Of a stretch of DNA of 64,000 nt, positions 27,809 to 36,756 are shown one piece after another. A model generated the notes under the pieces. It worked only from the letters and a program-made list of their open reading frames with translations. It had not been told where the DNA came from and searched no databases. Numbering within the stretch: the stretch's first letter is position 1; every line of letters begins with the position of its first letter. The position numbers were made by a program, and so were the translations under genes. The stretch is from Postechiella marina (GTDB taxonomy: Bacteria > Bacteroidota > Bacteroidia > Flavobacteriales > Flavobacteriaceae): assembly GCF_039538365.1 (NCBI RefSeq), contig NZ_BAABCA010000001.1, positions 124,001 through 188,000 of the forward strand. Direction: 5' to 3'.

Positions 27809-28423
27809 TTATAAAATAACTCTAAAGGTTAAATTAACACGTTCTGCTTGTACCTTTTTAGTTTTTGGTACTTGATGTTTCCAATAATGCTGAAGCTCAC
27901 CCATCATTATTAATAAGCTTCCATGTTTTAATACAATTTCAACTTTTTCGTTAGTTTCTATATGTTTTAATTGAAACTTTCTTTCTGCTCCAAAATTTAC
28001 TGAGGCTATAATTGGATTTTCACCCAATTCTTTCTCTGCATCGGTATGCCAGGAGATAGAATCATTACCATTGCGATATCTATTTAATAAAACACTATTA
28101 AACTGTACGCCAGATTTAGGTTCTATATCTTTTTTTATTTCCAGCAATTCCTTAGACCAAGGATGTGGTTGTAAAGTAATACCAGAAAAACTATATGGCT
28201 TATCAGAATCACCATACCAAGAAGTTAATCTAGGGAAAGGGATTTGCTTCCCGTACATATTCATAGATTCTTGCTTCCATTTTATATTTTCTATAAAAGT
28301 ATTCAAGTACGAATCAGCTTCAATCTTATCATAAAAATCTGGGATATATAAATACTCTCCATTATTTATTTTAACGGGTTGATTATAATCTGGTACTTCT
28401 GCAAACATGTCTAATTGTTCCAT
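27809..28423 (-). CDS. AlkB-like 2-oxoglutarate/Fe(II) dioxygenase
   Basis: The 204-residue protein belongs to the AlkB family that removes alkyl groups from DNA or RNA bases by oxidation. The iron ligands are seen as His126 and Asp128 (SWHTD) and His183 (WKHQVPK). Arg195 and Arg201 in ERVNLTFRVIL bind 2-oxoglutarate. The NRYRNGNDSISWHTD spacing is like the ABH2/ABH3 branch found in many bacteria. It ends 10 bases before the helicase fusion and starts 14 bases after a small unknown gene. It may repair host bases or reverse modifications made by the nearby methyltransferase domain; neither is proven. Confidence 0.92.
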   Translation of the reverse strand: MEQLDMFAEVPDYNQPVKINNGEYLYIPDFYDKIEADSYLNTFIENIKWKQESMNMYGKQIPFPRLTSWYGDSDKPYSFSGITLQPHPWSKELLEIKKDIEPKSGVQFNSVLLNRYRNGNDSISWHTDAEKELGENPIIASVNFGAERKFQLKHIETNEKVEIVLKHGSLLIMMGELQHYWKHQVPKTKKVQAERVNLTFRVIL

Positions 28424-28437
28424 AATCTAATCTCTTT

Positions 28438-28734
28438 TTATTTCTTTATACCAACATACACGTAATCCAAACTAGGCCCAGAACCCATAACAAGTTCATA
28501 GCAAATAACATTTTCTGTGTCTTTGGATTCTAATTTTATAAACTTAATTAAATCTCCTTCATACGCTTTTTCAACCCATTTCTTGCTAAACTCAAATTCA
28601 CCATCATAGTAAATAAACTCAGTAGAACTTGAAGCCTCATTACTCACTTCATTCTCCTCATCAAGTATAATTTCTCCTGTTGCTGGACATTCAAAATACA
28701 ATGGGCTATCCAAAAACACCTTTTCTAACTTCAT
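28438..28734 (-). CDS. Hypothetical protein, 98 aa
   Basis: The small acidic protein (rich in Glu and Ser, with a PATGEIILDEENEV stretch near the start) has no recognised domain, signal peptide or membrane helix. Its start overlaps the stop of the gene at 28731 by 4 bases (ATGA type) and it ends 14 bases before alkB. It is clearly part of the operon. It could be a small partner or inhibitor of a neighbour, but nothing in the sequence says which. Confidence 0.65.
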   Translation of the reverse strand: MKLEKVFLDSPLYFECPATGEIILDEENEVSNEASSSTEFIYYDGEFEFSKKWVEKAYEGDLIKFIKLESKDTENVICYELVMGSGPSLDYVYVGIKK

Positions 28735-29069
28735 AATTTATCGTTTAAATCTGCGACAATAATTTCAGAAAAACACATAGCAATGGTTTCTTTATCTAGT
28801 TCTTCAAGAAATATCTTTACATTTTCTGTTATTTCATTCTGAGGATTAAACATACTAGGGTTTACTACATCTGACACTTCTATAAAATCATCATCTGCAA
28901 TTATATCTAAGTTTTCTAAATATAGTTTTTCTATATCATCATTAAACTGTGACATTATAAAGCAGTCCTTTTCTGATTGTAATATTTTTACAGATTTTAA
29001 ATTCGGATTAATAGATTTACCATGTTTTTTTATTAAATCGCTTAATATTTCTCTCTTTTTATAAACCAT
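28731..29069 (-). CDS. Hypothetical protein, 112 aa
   Basis: The acidic, probably soluble protein has no recognised domain. I choose ATG 29069 (MVYKKREILSDL), which begins 10 bases after the preceding metalloprotease gene stops; ATG 29096 would overlap that gene. The 3' end overlaps the next gene by 4 bases. Together with the 98-residue protein it forms a pair of unknowns between the restriction genes and the alkB/helicase genes. Confidence 0.6.
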   Translation of the reverse strand: MVYKKREILSDLIKKHGKSINPNLKSVKILQSEKDCFIMSQFNDDIEKLYLENLDIIADDDFIEVSDVVNPSMFNPQNEITENVKIFLEELDKETIAMCFSEIIVADLNDKL

Positions 29070-29079
29070 CAAGTTATAT

Positions 29080-29808
29080 TTAATACCCCCAATCATTATG
29101 TACAATTGGCAAGCTGTTTAATTCGTTTCTATGTAACCTCCATTTAGGCATAAATTTATCCATTAAATAAATAAATCTATCGTTGTGATGGCGCTCATGT
29201 AAATGTACCAATTCGTGAACCAAAATATACTCTAGGCATATTAATGGTTTTTTTGCTAATTCTAGGTTTAACCAAATGCGTTTAGCATCAGTATTACAAG
29301 CTCCCCATTTGGTTTTCATTTGTTTTACTCCCCAAGCATTAGATTTTACATCTATAACCTTTTCCCACTTTTCAATAAGCTCTGGTAATTGCTCTTTTAA
29401 TTGTTTACGATACCATTCTTTCATTAATTTAGCCTTATCAGCTGTGGTAGTATTCTTTTTTACTTTTAGTTGAATCTTAGAGATTCCTTTTATTTCAACA
29501 GAACTAACACCTTCGTATTCTATCACTTCAAGCATATATCGTTTTCCTTGATAGTAATGACTTTCTCCAGAAACGTAAGTTCTTACTGTTTCTCTGGCTT
29601 GTGCTTTAAAGTTTTTTACATGCTTTTTTATCCAACCTAATTTGCTAATAGCAAATAAGCGAAGGACTTCCTCATCTGTTTTTTGAGGAACCGCCAAGCG
29701 TATTCTACCATGTGGAGGATATACTGCCAAATGCATATTTTTAATGTCTTTTCTAATCACATCTATCTCTACATTGGCAATTTGTAATACATCTGAATTA
29801 GTACTCAT
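29080..29808 (-). CDS. DUF45 (YgjP/SprT-like) metallopeptidase
   Basis: The 242-residue protein carries the zinc-protease motif HELVHLHERHHNDRF, with the HExxH-like HELVH and a third ligand downstream, and the WGACN/WLNLEL segments typical of YgjP/DUF45. Members of this family are repeatedly found next to hsdR in type I restriction loci. Their job there is not established, though control of restriction enzyme levels by proteolysis is a reasonable guess. It overlaps hsdR by 11 bases. Confidence 0.9.
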   Translation of the reverse strand: MSTNSDVLQIANVEIDVIRKDIKNMHLAVYPPHGRIRLAVPQKTDEEVLRLFAISKLGWIKKHVKNFKAQARETVRTYVSGESHYYQGKRYMLEVIEYEGVSSVEIKGISKIQLKVKKNTTTADKAKLMKEWYRKQLKEQLPELIEKWEKVIDVKSNAWGVKQMKTKWGACNTDAKRIWLNLELAKKPLICLEYILVHELVHLHERHHNDRFIYLMDKFMPKWRLHRNELNSLPIVHNDWGY

Positions 29809-32800
29809 CTTGCGCCTTTATAATCTTCATTAATTCCATTACTTTCTCTGGGTCTTCAATATATTTATTTACTGCAATACGAAGCTTTTTCTCTTTTATA
29901 CCGCCATCTCGCCAACCATCTAGTTTATTATATTTTACAGCTTCGTCTAGGACCACAGATAGTTCTTCATCATTATCTAAATTGTCATACAACGCTTGCT
30001 TTGCTCTTGTATTTATTGTTGATGGATAGCTTGTATTCCCTTCTGGATTTGACACCTTTTTTGCTAATTCTTTTATATGGTCTAAATAAGTCTCATAATC
30101 TATAGCGTCTTGGTTTCTTAATTCAATTAACTCGTCTAAAAGTTTAGACATTTTTTCGTAATACTTTGGATTGGTTTGTGACTCTTCATTAATCACTTTT
30201 CTTACGTTATTCTCTATAGTTTCTGCTACAGCTTGCTGTTTTCCTTTTTTATTTTCTTCAGAAGTCGCTGAAGTATCATCACCTAATTTAACAATAAGTT
30301 CTACCAGGGTTTTATTTTCGAAATCTGAAATTTTCTTACTAGCATTTGCATTTAAGTACATATCCATTAATTGACGCATACCTGGTTCAAATCTTTTTAA
30401 ATCGATATAATCACCACTAGCTTGCTTGATAGTATCTCGAAGGTCTGAATAATACTGTACTTCTTCTTTAATCTTACTAGCCTCTAAAGCAGAATATCCT
30501 AATTTATGTATTTCGTTAGCAATGTTAGCATAAGCTCTTATTAAACTAACTACAGCTTTATATAAGGCGACTCTTTTTTCTTCAGTAGCTTTTATATCAT
30601 TAGGGTTTTCTGTATTACCACAAAAATATCTAATATAATTAGGTTCATCTTTAGGAAATACAGGCTCGCACATGGCTCTAACAGTTTCTAATGCTGTTTC
30701 TAATCGGTCTTTACTTTCTTCAAACCTATCTTTTAATAAGCCATTTACATCGTCTTCATCATAATTATCAAATACTTCTGAAGTATAACTAGTAATAGAA
30801 TGCTGGAGACTTTTAAATAAATCTTTATAATCTATAATATATCCATATTCTTTATCGTCTGTATCTACACGGTTAACACGACATATGGCTTGAAATAAGC
30901 CATGGTCTTGCATTTTTTTATCGATATAGAGATAAGTCGCCGATGGAGCATCAAAGCCTGTTAAAAGCTTATCTACAACAATTAGAAGTTTCATTTTATT
31001 AGGCTCGTTGATAAACATGGCTTTAGCATCTGCCTCAAAAGCCTCTGTACTTTGACCTTTTAACATCTTAGTATAAACTTCATATTTTAAAAGTTTATCT
31101 GTTAAACCTTCTCCTGTTTCTTCACCTTTAATATCTCCATGATGTGGCTCATAAGAAGTTATGATTGCACAATCTTTAAAGTTGTTATTTTGAAATATCT
31201 CGTAATATTTGCAAGCTTGGTGTACAGAACTAGAAACCAACATGGCATTACCTTCACCTGTACTTAATCTTGGCTTAGTTTCAAAATCGAAAATAATATC
31301 GGAAACAATTTTTTCTAACCTGGATTTAGAACCTAGCATTTTCTGCATGGTTCCCCAACGTTTCTTTAGTTCTATTTTGGCTACATCTGTTAACCCAGCA
31401 GTTTTAGCATCAAACCATTCGTCAATTCTGTTTTGGTCTGTTACAAATTGCTCAACATCTCTTGCTTCATACAATAAATCTAACACCACGCCATCTTCTA
31501 CAGCTTCATCAAATTTGTAAGGGTTACCTATGTATGAGCCAAAAACTTCAATAGATTTTTGTTTGTCTTTTTTTAGTAATGGTGTTCCTGTAAAACCTAT
31601 AAACAAAGCCTCTGGAAGAATCGTTTTCATGGCTTCGTGAAGTTTACCAGATTGTGTACGGTGACACTCATCCACAAAAACATAGATATTTCCTTTAGCT
31701 TTAAAATCACTTCCTAAGCTTTCTTTAAGGTCTTTTATAAAAGCGTTGTAATCTCCATCTTCGGCATTACGCCCAAATTTATGGACCAAACTGCCTATAA
31801 GCATCTCTGTTTTATTATTTAAAACATTAATTAAATCACGACCACTTTTAGTACGGTAAATGCGCTCATCTACACCTGTAAATAGTTTTTCTATTTGGTC
31901 ATCTAGCTCTTCACGGTCGGTTATAATTAATACCCGACTATCTTGTATATTTTCTCTAATCCACTTAGTTAGCCAAACCATGGTAAGCGACTTTCCAGAA
32001 CCTTGGCTATGCCATAAAATTCCTCCTGTATCTTTTTTAATATTTTCTTGAGCTGCTTTAATTCCAAAATATTGATTAGGACGGCTTAATTTCTTTACGC
32101 CTTTATCGAACACCACAAAGTCATGTATAAGCTCTAAAAAGCGTTCTTTTTGGAACATAAGATATATATGCTTGTCTAATAGATAATCGAATTCTTTATT
32201 GCTTTCTTCTTTCCATTTAAGATAGTATTTCTCTGTTGTTTCTATGGTTCCATAACGGATACCTTGCGTATCATTTCCCGCTAGGACTAATTGCATGGTA
32301 CTAAAGAAGCTTTCTATAAATTCTGGTTTTTGATTATCTAAGTTTTGGCGTATACCTTGTTCTACACCAACTTTACTTCTTTTTAATTCTATGACACCTA
32401 AGGCAATACCATTAAGATAAATAACAATATCTGGACGCTTATTATACTTTCCTTTAACAGTAACTTCTTCCGCTATAGCAAAATTATTGTCTTGTGGTTT
32501 TTTCCAATCTATTAACCAAATGGTTTCTTTTGCTTGCCCTAATTCTTCTCGTATAGTTATACCGTAGCGTAACAAACGATATACTTCTTTATTAGCATCG
32601 TACAATCCGTTAGCTGTATTATTAACTGCTTTAGCTAGCTTGTCTATTGCTTTTTGAGCTAAAACATTAGAGTAGCCCTTATCTAAAAGATACTGCTTTA
32701 AAAGGTTTTCTTCTAGTGGTTGCGTTCGTACTTGGTCTTCCCAATCTCCTAGGTATTGGTAATCTAATTCTTTTTGAAATAATTGAACAACTCTATTTTG

Positions 32801-32839
32801 TGTTTCTCTTTCTGGCTTACCAATGTTTTTATTACTCAT
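29798..32839 (-). CDS. hsdR: Type I restriction enzyme, R subunit
   Basis: The 1013-residue motor and nuclease subunit has an N-terminal PD-(D/E)XK nuclease (RPDIVIYLNG with Asp137, and ELK at 151-153). Walker A is WHSQGSGKSLTM (Lys283), the DEAD-like box is FVDECHRTQSG, and later SF2 motifs include GFTGTPLL. A long helical C-terminal domain binds the methylase core. Length and motifs suit an EcoR124-like enzyme. It cuts unmodified DNA after translocation when joined to HsdM and HsdS. It overlaps its upstream neighbour by 8 bases and the protease by 11, so translation is coupled. Confidence 0.95.
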   Translation of the reverse strand: MSNKNIGKPERETQNRVVQLFQKELDYQYLGDWEDQVRTQPLEENLLKQYLLDKGYSNVLAQKAIDKLAKAVNNTANGLYDANKEVYRLLRYGITIREELGQAKETIWLIDWKKPQDNNFAIAEEVTVKGKYNKRPDIVIYLNGIALGVIELKRSKVGVEQGIRQNLDNQKPEFIESFFSTMQLVLAGNDTQGIRYGTIETTEKYYLKWKEESNKEFDYLLDKHIYLMFQKERFLELIHDFVVFDKGVKKLSRPNQYFGIKAAQENIKKDTGGILWHSQGSGKSLTMVWLTKWIRENIQDSRVLIITDREELDDQIEKLFTGVDERIYRTKSGRDLINVLNNKTEMLIGSLVHKFGRNAEDGDYNAFIKDLKESLGSDFKAKGNIYVFVDECHRTQSGKLHEAMKTILPEALFIGFTGTPLLKKDKQKSIEVFGSYIGNPYKFDEAVEDGVVLDLLYEARDVEQFVTDQNRIDEWFDAKTAGLTDVAKIELKKRWGTMQKMLGSKSRLEKIVSDIIFDFETKPRLSTGEGNAMLVSSSVHQACKYYEIFQNNNFKDCAIITSYEPHHGDIKGEETGEGLTDKLLKYEVYTKMLKGQSTEAFEADAKAMFINEPNKMKLLIVVDKLLTGFDAPSATYLYIDKKMQDHGLFQAICRVNRVDTDDKEYGYIIDYKDLFKSLQHSITSYTSEVFDNYDEDDVNGLLKDRFEESKDRLETALETVRAMCEPVFPKDEPNYIRYFCGNTENPNDIKATEEKRVALYKAVVSLIRAYANIANEIHKLGYSALEASKIKEEVQYYSDLRDTIKQASGDYIDLKRFEPGMRQLMDMYLNANASKKISDFENKTLVELIVKLGDDTSATSEENKKGKQQAVAETIENNVRKVINEESQTNPKYYEKMSKLLDELIELRNQDAIDYETYLDHIKELAKKVSNPEGNTSYPSTINTRAKQALYDNLDNDEELSVVLDEAVKYNKLDGWRDGGIKEKKLRIAVNKYIEDPEKVMELMKIIKAQDEY

Positions 32840-34958
32840 GTTCTACTTTTTCTAATTCAAAAATCACGTTATAACTATCGTTATATATATTTCCTATACG
32901 TGTTAAAACAGCGTTTACAAAACTTATAACCTTTGGGTCTCCTTCTTTTAAGCGGTTATCTGAATTTGTAAGATTTACCCAATACTGAAAATCATTTTTA
33001 CAAACAAAACTATCGTTTTGCGCTTGTACATTATCTTTAAACCTCATCTCTGGTGATTGATTATTACTCTGGCTTCTATTCTCATTAAAAGATAGCGCTC
33101 TAAAGTTACCGTTTGAATTTAATAACCATTTTACTAATACAGAAATTTTAGTTTTGCGATATACCCAACTATTTGGATAAATATGGTCCCAGTCCCAAGG
33201 TTTATTGGTGTCCTCAATACCCTCAAAAGCCATAAATTCCCCAAATTGGCTATTGAAATAATTACGCTGTGCTACAGTTAAAAATTGCCTATTCCAAAAA
33301 ACATAATGACACAAATTTCTCCAATAATGTGTTGCTTGCTCTATTTTTTGTTCTTCAACTAATTGCTTATCTACATCTTCTGAAATATTATAATTTATGG
33401 GTAAAAGATTTAAAAACTCATTGTTTTCTCTAAAAACTTCTTTGAGCCAATCGAACCAAAATAAATGTTGATTTCTATCTTTCAAGAACTTTTCACCTAT
33501 TAATTGTAGAAAACCATTAAACTGTTTTGGCGCTAATAATGGTGGTAATTCGTTATGATTTTGTATACTTAATTGCGGCCATATTTCGCTCCAACTTTGC
33601 CAATTACTTTTAAATAATACGTTAAAGAACTTAGGCGCTATTTTACGTTTTTCTTTACTTCCAGAAAATAATGTACAGTGTATAAAAGCACTTCGAATAC
33701 TCTTTTCTTCATTAGTATTTAACTCCTTATTGTTAAACTTATAAACTAACAGAATCAATAACAAATCTGTGTTTTTAGAAAGTACTTCTTTATTAAAAAT
33801 AGGTGGTAAATGTAACGGATGGCTATTTATAATTGCTACAGCACCATCCATTAAATCTTTCGCTTCTTTACTATTAATAAATTCTTTTAAATCTTCCTTA
33901 AACCCATCTTCTGCTAGCAGTTTTCTAAAATCTTGTAACCCAATTGTGCGCTCAAAAGATTGAAAATCTCTACGTTTCATTTTTATAAAACGTACAAATA
34001 AATTGACCACTGTGGTAGGTGAAAGGAAATTTAAGCCTATTTCTTCAACTAATTCTTTTGCTTCGGGTAATGACGCTTTAATAAGGGAATAAATAAGTTC
34101 TTGTCCAGATATTCTAGTACCAGATGAATTTAATCTTAAAAACAAAACTGCATCTTCTCCTGTTTCATTATCTGCATTAACGTCTTCTTCTTCCATACTA
34201 CTTTTATCTACCACAATTTCTGGCAAGAGTAGTGATTTAGCATTATTAACCCCTTTGTAAATGGCGTATAGCCAGTCTTCATCTATTTTATTGTAATCGC
34301 AAATACCATACTTGGTCTCTATATTTGTTAAGGAACACTCTAGTGTAGATTTTAAATTGTTTTTATCTGTTTTTAGAATTAATGCTAAGGGAACAGGATA
34401 ATGAGCGTCCCATGGCGAGCGTAGTGCTATATCTAACTGAGAAAAGCCTAAAGATGTCTCACTAGACTTTTTTCTAAAATACTCCAGTGCATTTCTTTGG
34501 TCTGCCATAGATAACCTCTTGGTGTGGTCGTTTAAACGATATCCCCAAGGATGCGAGCGTGTTAAAACACGTACTGCAAACCTTAATCCATTTTGATTAT
34601 TTACTAATGGTTTTAGGTCTATCCAGATAGAAGGAATGTTTTCTTTTTTTATATTAAGTACATTACTAGAAATGGAATTGAGCGTATTTTGAAATCCTAA
34701 AGCGATGGTTGTGCACCTTTGCTGTCCGTCTAACAAATATTTGGTGTTATTGATGTCTTTTGACATTAATAAGCTACCTATAGGATACCCTCTAAAGATG
34801 GAGTCCCATAAAGCTTCCATTTGATGTGGCTGCCATACAAAACCACGTTGTAGCGTAGGTAATTGAATACCACCCTTTAAACTTTTTGAGTCTTCTTCTA
34901 AATCTACCTGCCATTTTGCGATATCATAAATGGTATAAGCATTTATTTTCTTACTCAT
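32832..34958 (-). CDS. DUF262/DUF1524 (GmrSD-like) protein inside the restriction operon
   Basis: The 708-residue protein starts with a DUF262 domain (LPTLQRGFVWQ, GYPIGSLL, YLLDGQQRCTT), a ParB-like NTP-binding fold. It ends with a DUF1524-type HNH nuclease region (PWDWDHIYPNSW). This is the same pair of domains as the GmrS and GmrD halves of type IV enzymes that cut modified phage DNA. I start it at ATG 34958; the frame opens from a TTG at 34976. Placed between hsdS and hsdR, it could be an added layer against phages that escape type I restriction by modifying their DNA. Confidence 0.88.
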   Translation of the reverse strand: MSKKINAYTIYDIAKWQVDLEEDSKSLKGGIQLPTLQRGFVWQPHQMEALWDSIFRGYPIGSLLMSKDINNTKYLLDGQQRCTTIALGFQNTLNSISSNVLNIKKENIPSIWIDLKPLVNNQNGLRFAVRVLTRSHPWGYRLNDHTKRLSMADQRNALEYFRKKSSETSLGFSQLDIALRSPWDAHYPVPLALILKTDKNNLKSTLECSLTNIETKYGICDYNKIDEDWLYAIYKGVNNAKSLLLPEIVVDKSSMEEEDVNADNETGEDAVLFLRLNSSGTRISGQELIYSLIKASLPEAKELVEEIGLNFLSPTTVVNLFVRFIKMKRRDFQSFERTIGLQDFRKLLAEDGFKEDLKEFINSKEAKDLMDGAVAIINSHPLHLPPIFNKEVLSKNTDLLLILLVYKFNNKELNTNEEKSIRSAFIHCTLFSGSKEKRKIAPKFFNVLFKSNWQSWSEIWPQLSIQNHNELPPLLAPKQFNGFLQLIGEKFLKDRNQHLFWFDWLKEVFRENNEFLNLLPINYNISEDVDKQLVEEQKIEQATHYWRNLCHYVFWNRQFLTVAQRNYFNSQFGEFMAFEGIEDTNKPWDWDHIYPNSWVYRKTKISVLVKWLLNSNGNFRALSFNENRSQSNNQSPEMRFKDNVQAQNDSFVCKNDFQYWVNLTNSDNRLKEGDPKVISFVNAVLTRIGNIYNDSYNVIFELEKVEHE

Positions 34959-35003
34959 ACCAACCGTGTTTACCAATTAATAAGTCCTTTACCAATCCTT
35001 CTA

Positions 35004-35513
35004 TCATACTCTAGCTTTATACTCTTTAAAAAATTGCTCACCTTCCTTAAGATAAAAAGATTGATGCCCAAAATTTTCATACTCCTCTTTCCAGGCTTCT
35101 CTTATAATTTCGTGGTTATTGTACCAGGAATTCATACCAACTTCCCAAGATTTCCATAAATCTTCATCAATACGCCCTTTGTTATACCAATAGAATTCTT
35201 CTGCACATAGATTAAAATAATCGTTAAGCTTATTTCTAAGGAAAGGATACTTATTAGGCTTGTTTTTCTTTAAATGTTCTAAAGATTCATACTTAGTTAT
35301 TTTCTCTAAATAGCCATTTAAAACATCGTACCGCTTATTGAATTCTCCAAACAATTGTTTTTGAAGTTGATGATTAGCAATATCAGATTGGTTTTTATTG
35401 TATTTGTTTGTTGAGACCAACACAGCCACACCTATAAACAATGTAACTAGTACACTTAAAATGTTTATTACAAGCTCCCAGTCTACAACTAAATTAGTAA
35501 CAATTGCTCCCAT
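35004..35513 (-). CDS. Small membrane protein in the restriction operon
   Basis: The 169-residue protein has one N-terminal transmembrane helix (about 12-33, LVINILSVLVTLFIGVAVLV) followed by a charged, Tyr/Trp-rich helical domain. It starts one base after the hsdS stop, so expression is coupled. Proteins of this shape occur in defence loci, but I do not recognise a named family. A membrane link for the DUF262 protein or a toxin-like effector are possibilities only. Confidence 0.7.
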   Translation of the reverse strand: MGAIVTNLVVDWELVINILSVLVTLFIGVAVLVSTNKYNKNQSDIANHQLQKQLFGEFNKRYDVLNGYLEKITKYESLEHLKKNKPNKYPFLRNKLNDYFNLCAEEFYWYNKGRIDEDLWKSWEVGMNSWYNNHEIIREAWKEEYENFGHQSFYLKEGEQFFKEYKARV

Positions 35514-35514
35514 A

Positions 35515-36756
35515 TTACACTAACCTCGTTTTACCCGTTAACAACTCTTGCATCATCCCTTGCTTAACTTGTTGGTATTTTGCTGTTTTAGATTGTAATT
35601 GTTCCAGTTCTATATCCATATCGGAAAGAATTTCAGATATTGCTGTTTGTTCATCTTTAGAGTTTGGAAACCAATTCTCAATTTTATTCATCTCACTTTT
35701 ATTCAACTTAGCTCTTGTTCCTCCATTTATGTAATCAAGAATATTTTTATGAACTAATGAATAAAACAAAAATCCTTGGTCAAATTGTTTTTTTGCCTTT
35801 AAAATATGTGCGTGATTATTAACCCAACACTTTCCATTTATTCTGTAGGCTATTGGTCTAGTCTTATACTCATCAAAATAACCGCCATCTTCTGCCATTA
35901 AAATAACATCGTCATCCAAAACATAATCGTTAACATAATCTACTATTCCATTAGCACCACAATATGGTATATCTCCATTCATTTTTGCTCTTACCTCACC
36001 GTTCAGTGGAATTCTTAAATTATCTAAGCAGTCTGCAACTTCTTCAATTGTGTAACTTCCCCATTCCCCAGAAAAACCAGGTAAACGCTTACCATCTTTA
36101 TGAGGTGGTGTTAACAGTTGCTGCATGGCACCTTGTTTAATGGCTTTCTTTTTGGTTATAAGGGCATCTAAACTAGAAATAAGGGCATCTACATCGCTTA
36201 ATGCTGTGGCTATGGCTTGTTGTTCTTTTAGAGTTGGGGGAGTTGGGATTTGTATTCTCGAAATTTGTCCAAGAGAAAGAAAGGGTTGAGCACCTCCTGC
36301 AATAAAATCTTTTAAAATTCTCCTTTTTCTTGATATAAGGGTATTATTAAGATAGCTGCCGTCAATTTTATTTGAAGATTTCAAAAGAGCCACATTTTTT
36401 AAACTAAACTCATAATCCACCTTCACTAAAGCTGTTGTTCCTACTCCTGCTCCAATATTAACCATTAGAACATCATTCATCTCAGGATTGCATCTTCTAT
36501 AAATTTCATTGTGAACTTCCTCAGATAGAAAATAACAATCTTTGTAATGTATTTTGTTTTCCTTTACATGAATAGCAGTTAAAAATGGGACTCCTTTAGA
36601 AATCGGTTTTGGTGTATCATGAGTACCATCTGTAATTTTTGAGCATAATTCTGAAAGTATTTCGAAACTCCAATCCTCAGGAATCAGCCCAACCTCAGTT
36701 TGTTTAAAACCCTTAGGCAAACTCTGAGCAGCGCCTTTTTTTGTTACTAGCTCCAT
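35515..36756 (-). CDS. hsdS: Type I restriction enzyme, specificity subunit
   Basis: The 413-residue protein has the normal two-part plan: two target recognition domains (about residues 25-165 and 225-370), each followed by a conserved helix (LKEQQAIATALSDVDALISSL and KDEQTAISEILSDMDIELEQL). It decides which split DNA sequence is methylated and restricted. The target sequence cannot be read from the protein. It overlaps hsdM by 10 bases. I see no inverted hsdS fragments nearby, so no shuffling system is evident. Confidence 0.95.
   Translation of the reverse strand: MELVTKKGAAQSLPKGFKQTEVGLIPEDWSFEILSELCSKITDGTHDTPKPISKGVPFLTAIHVKENKIHYKDCYFLSEEVHNEIYRRCNPEMNDVLMVNIGAGVGTTALVKVDYEFSLKNVALLKSSNKIDGSYLNNTLISRKRRILKDFIAGGAQPFLSLGQISRIQIPTPPTLKEQQAIATALSDVDALISSLDALITKKKAIKQGAMQQLLTPPHKDGKRLPGFSGEWGSYTIEEVADCLDNLRIPLNGEVRAKMNGDIPYCGANGIVDYVNDYVLDDDVILMAEDGGYFDEYKTRPIAYRINGKCWVNNHAHILKAKKQFDQGFLFYSLVHKNILDYINGGTRAKLNKSEMNKIENWFPNSKDEQTAISEILSDMDIELEQLQSKTAKYQQVKQGMMQELLTGKTRLV

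Noticed and set aside
34959..34976. TTG start for the DUF262 protein
   Set aside because: ATG 34958 gives the usual start MSKKINAYTI; the TTG adds six unsupported residues.
35515..36756. Phase-variable hsdS shuffling
   Set aside because: No second hsdS or inverted partial copies lie nearby, and the small recombinase is at the far end beside its own repeats.
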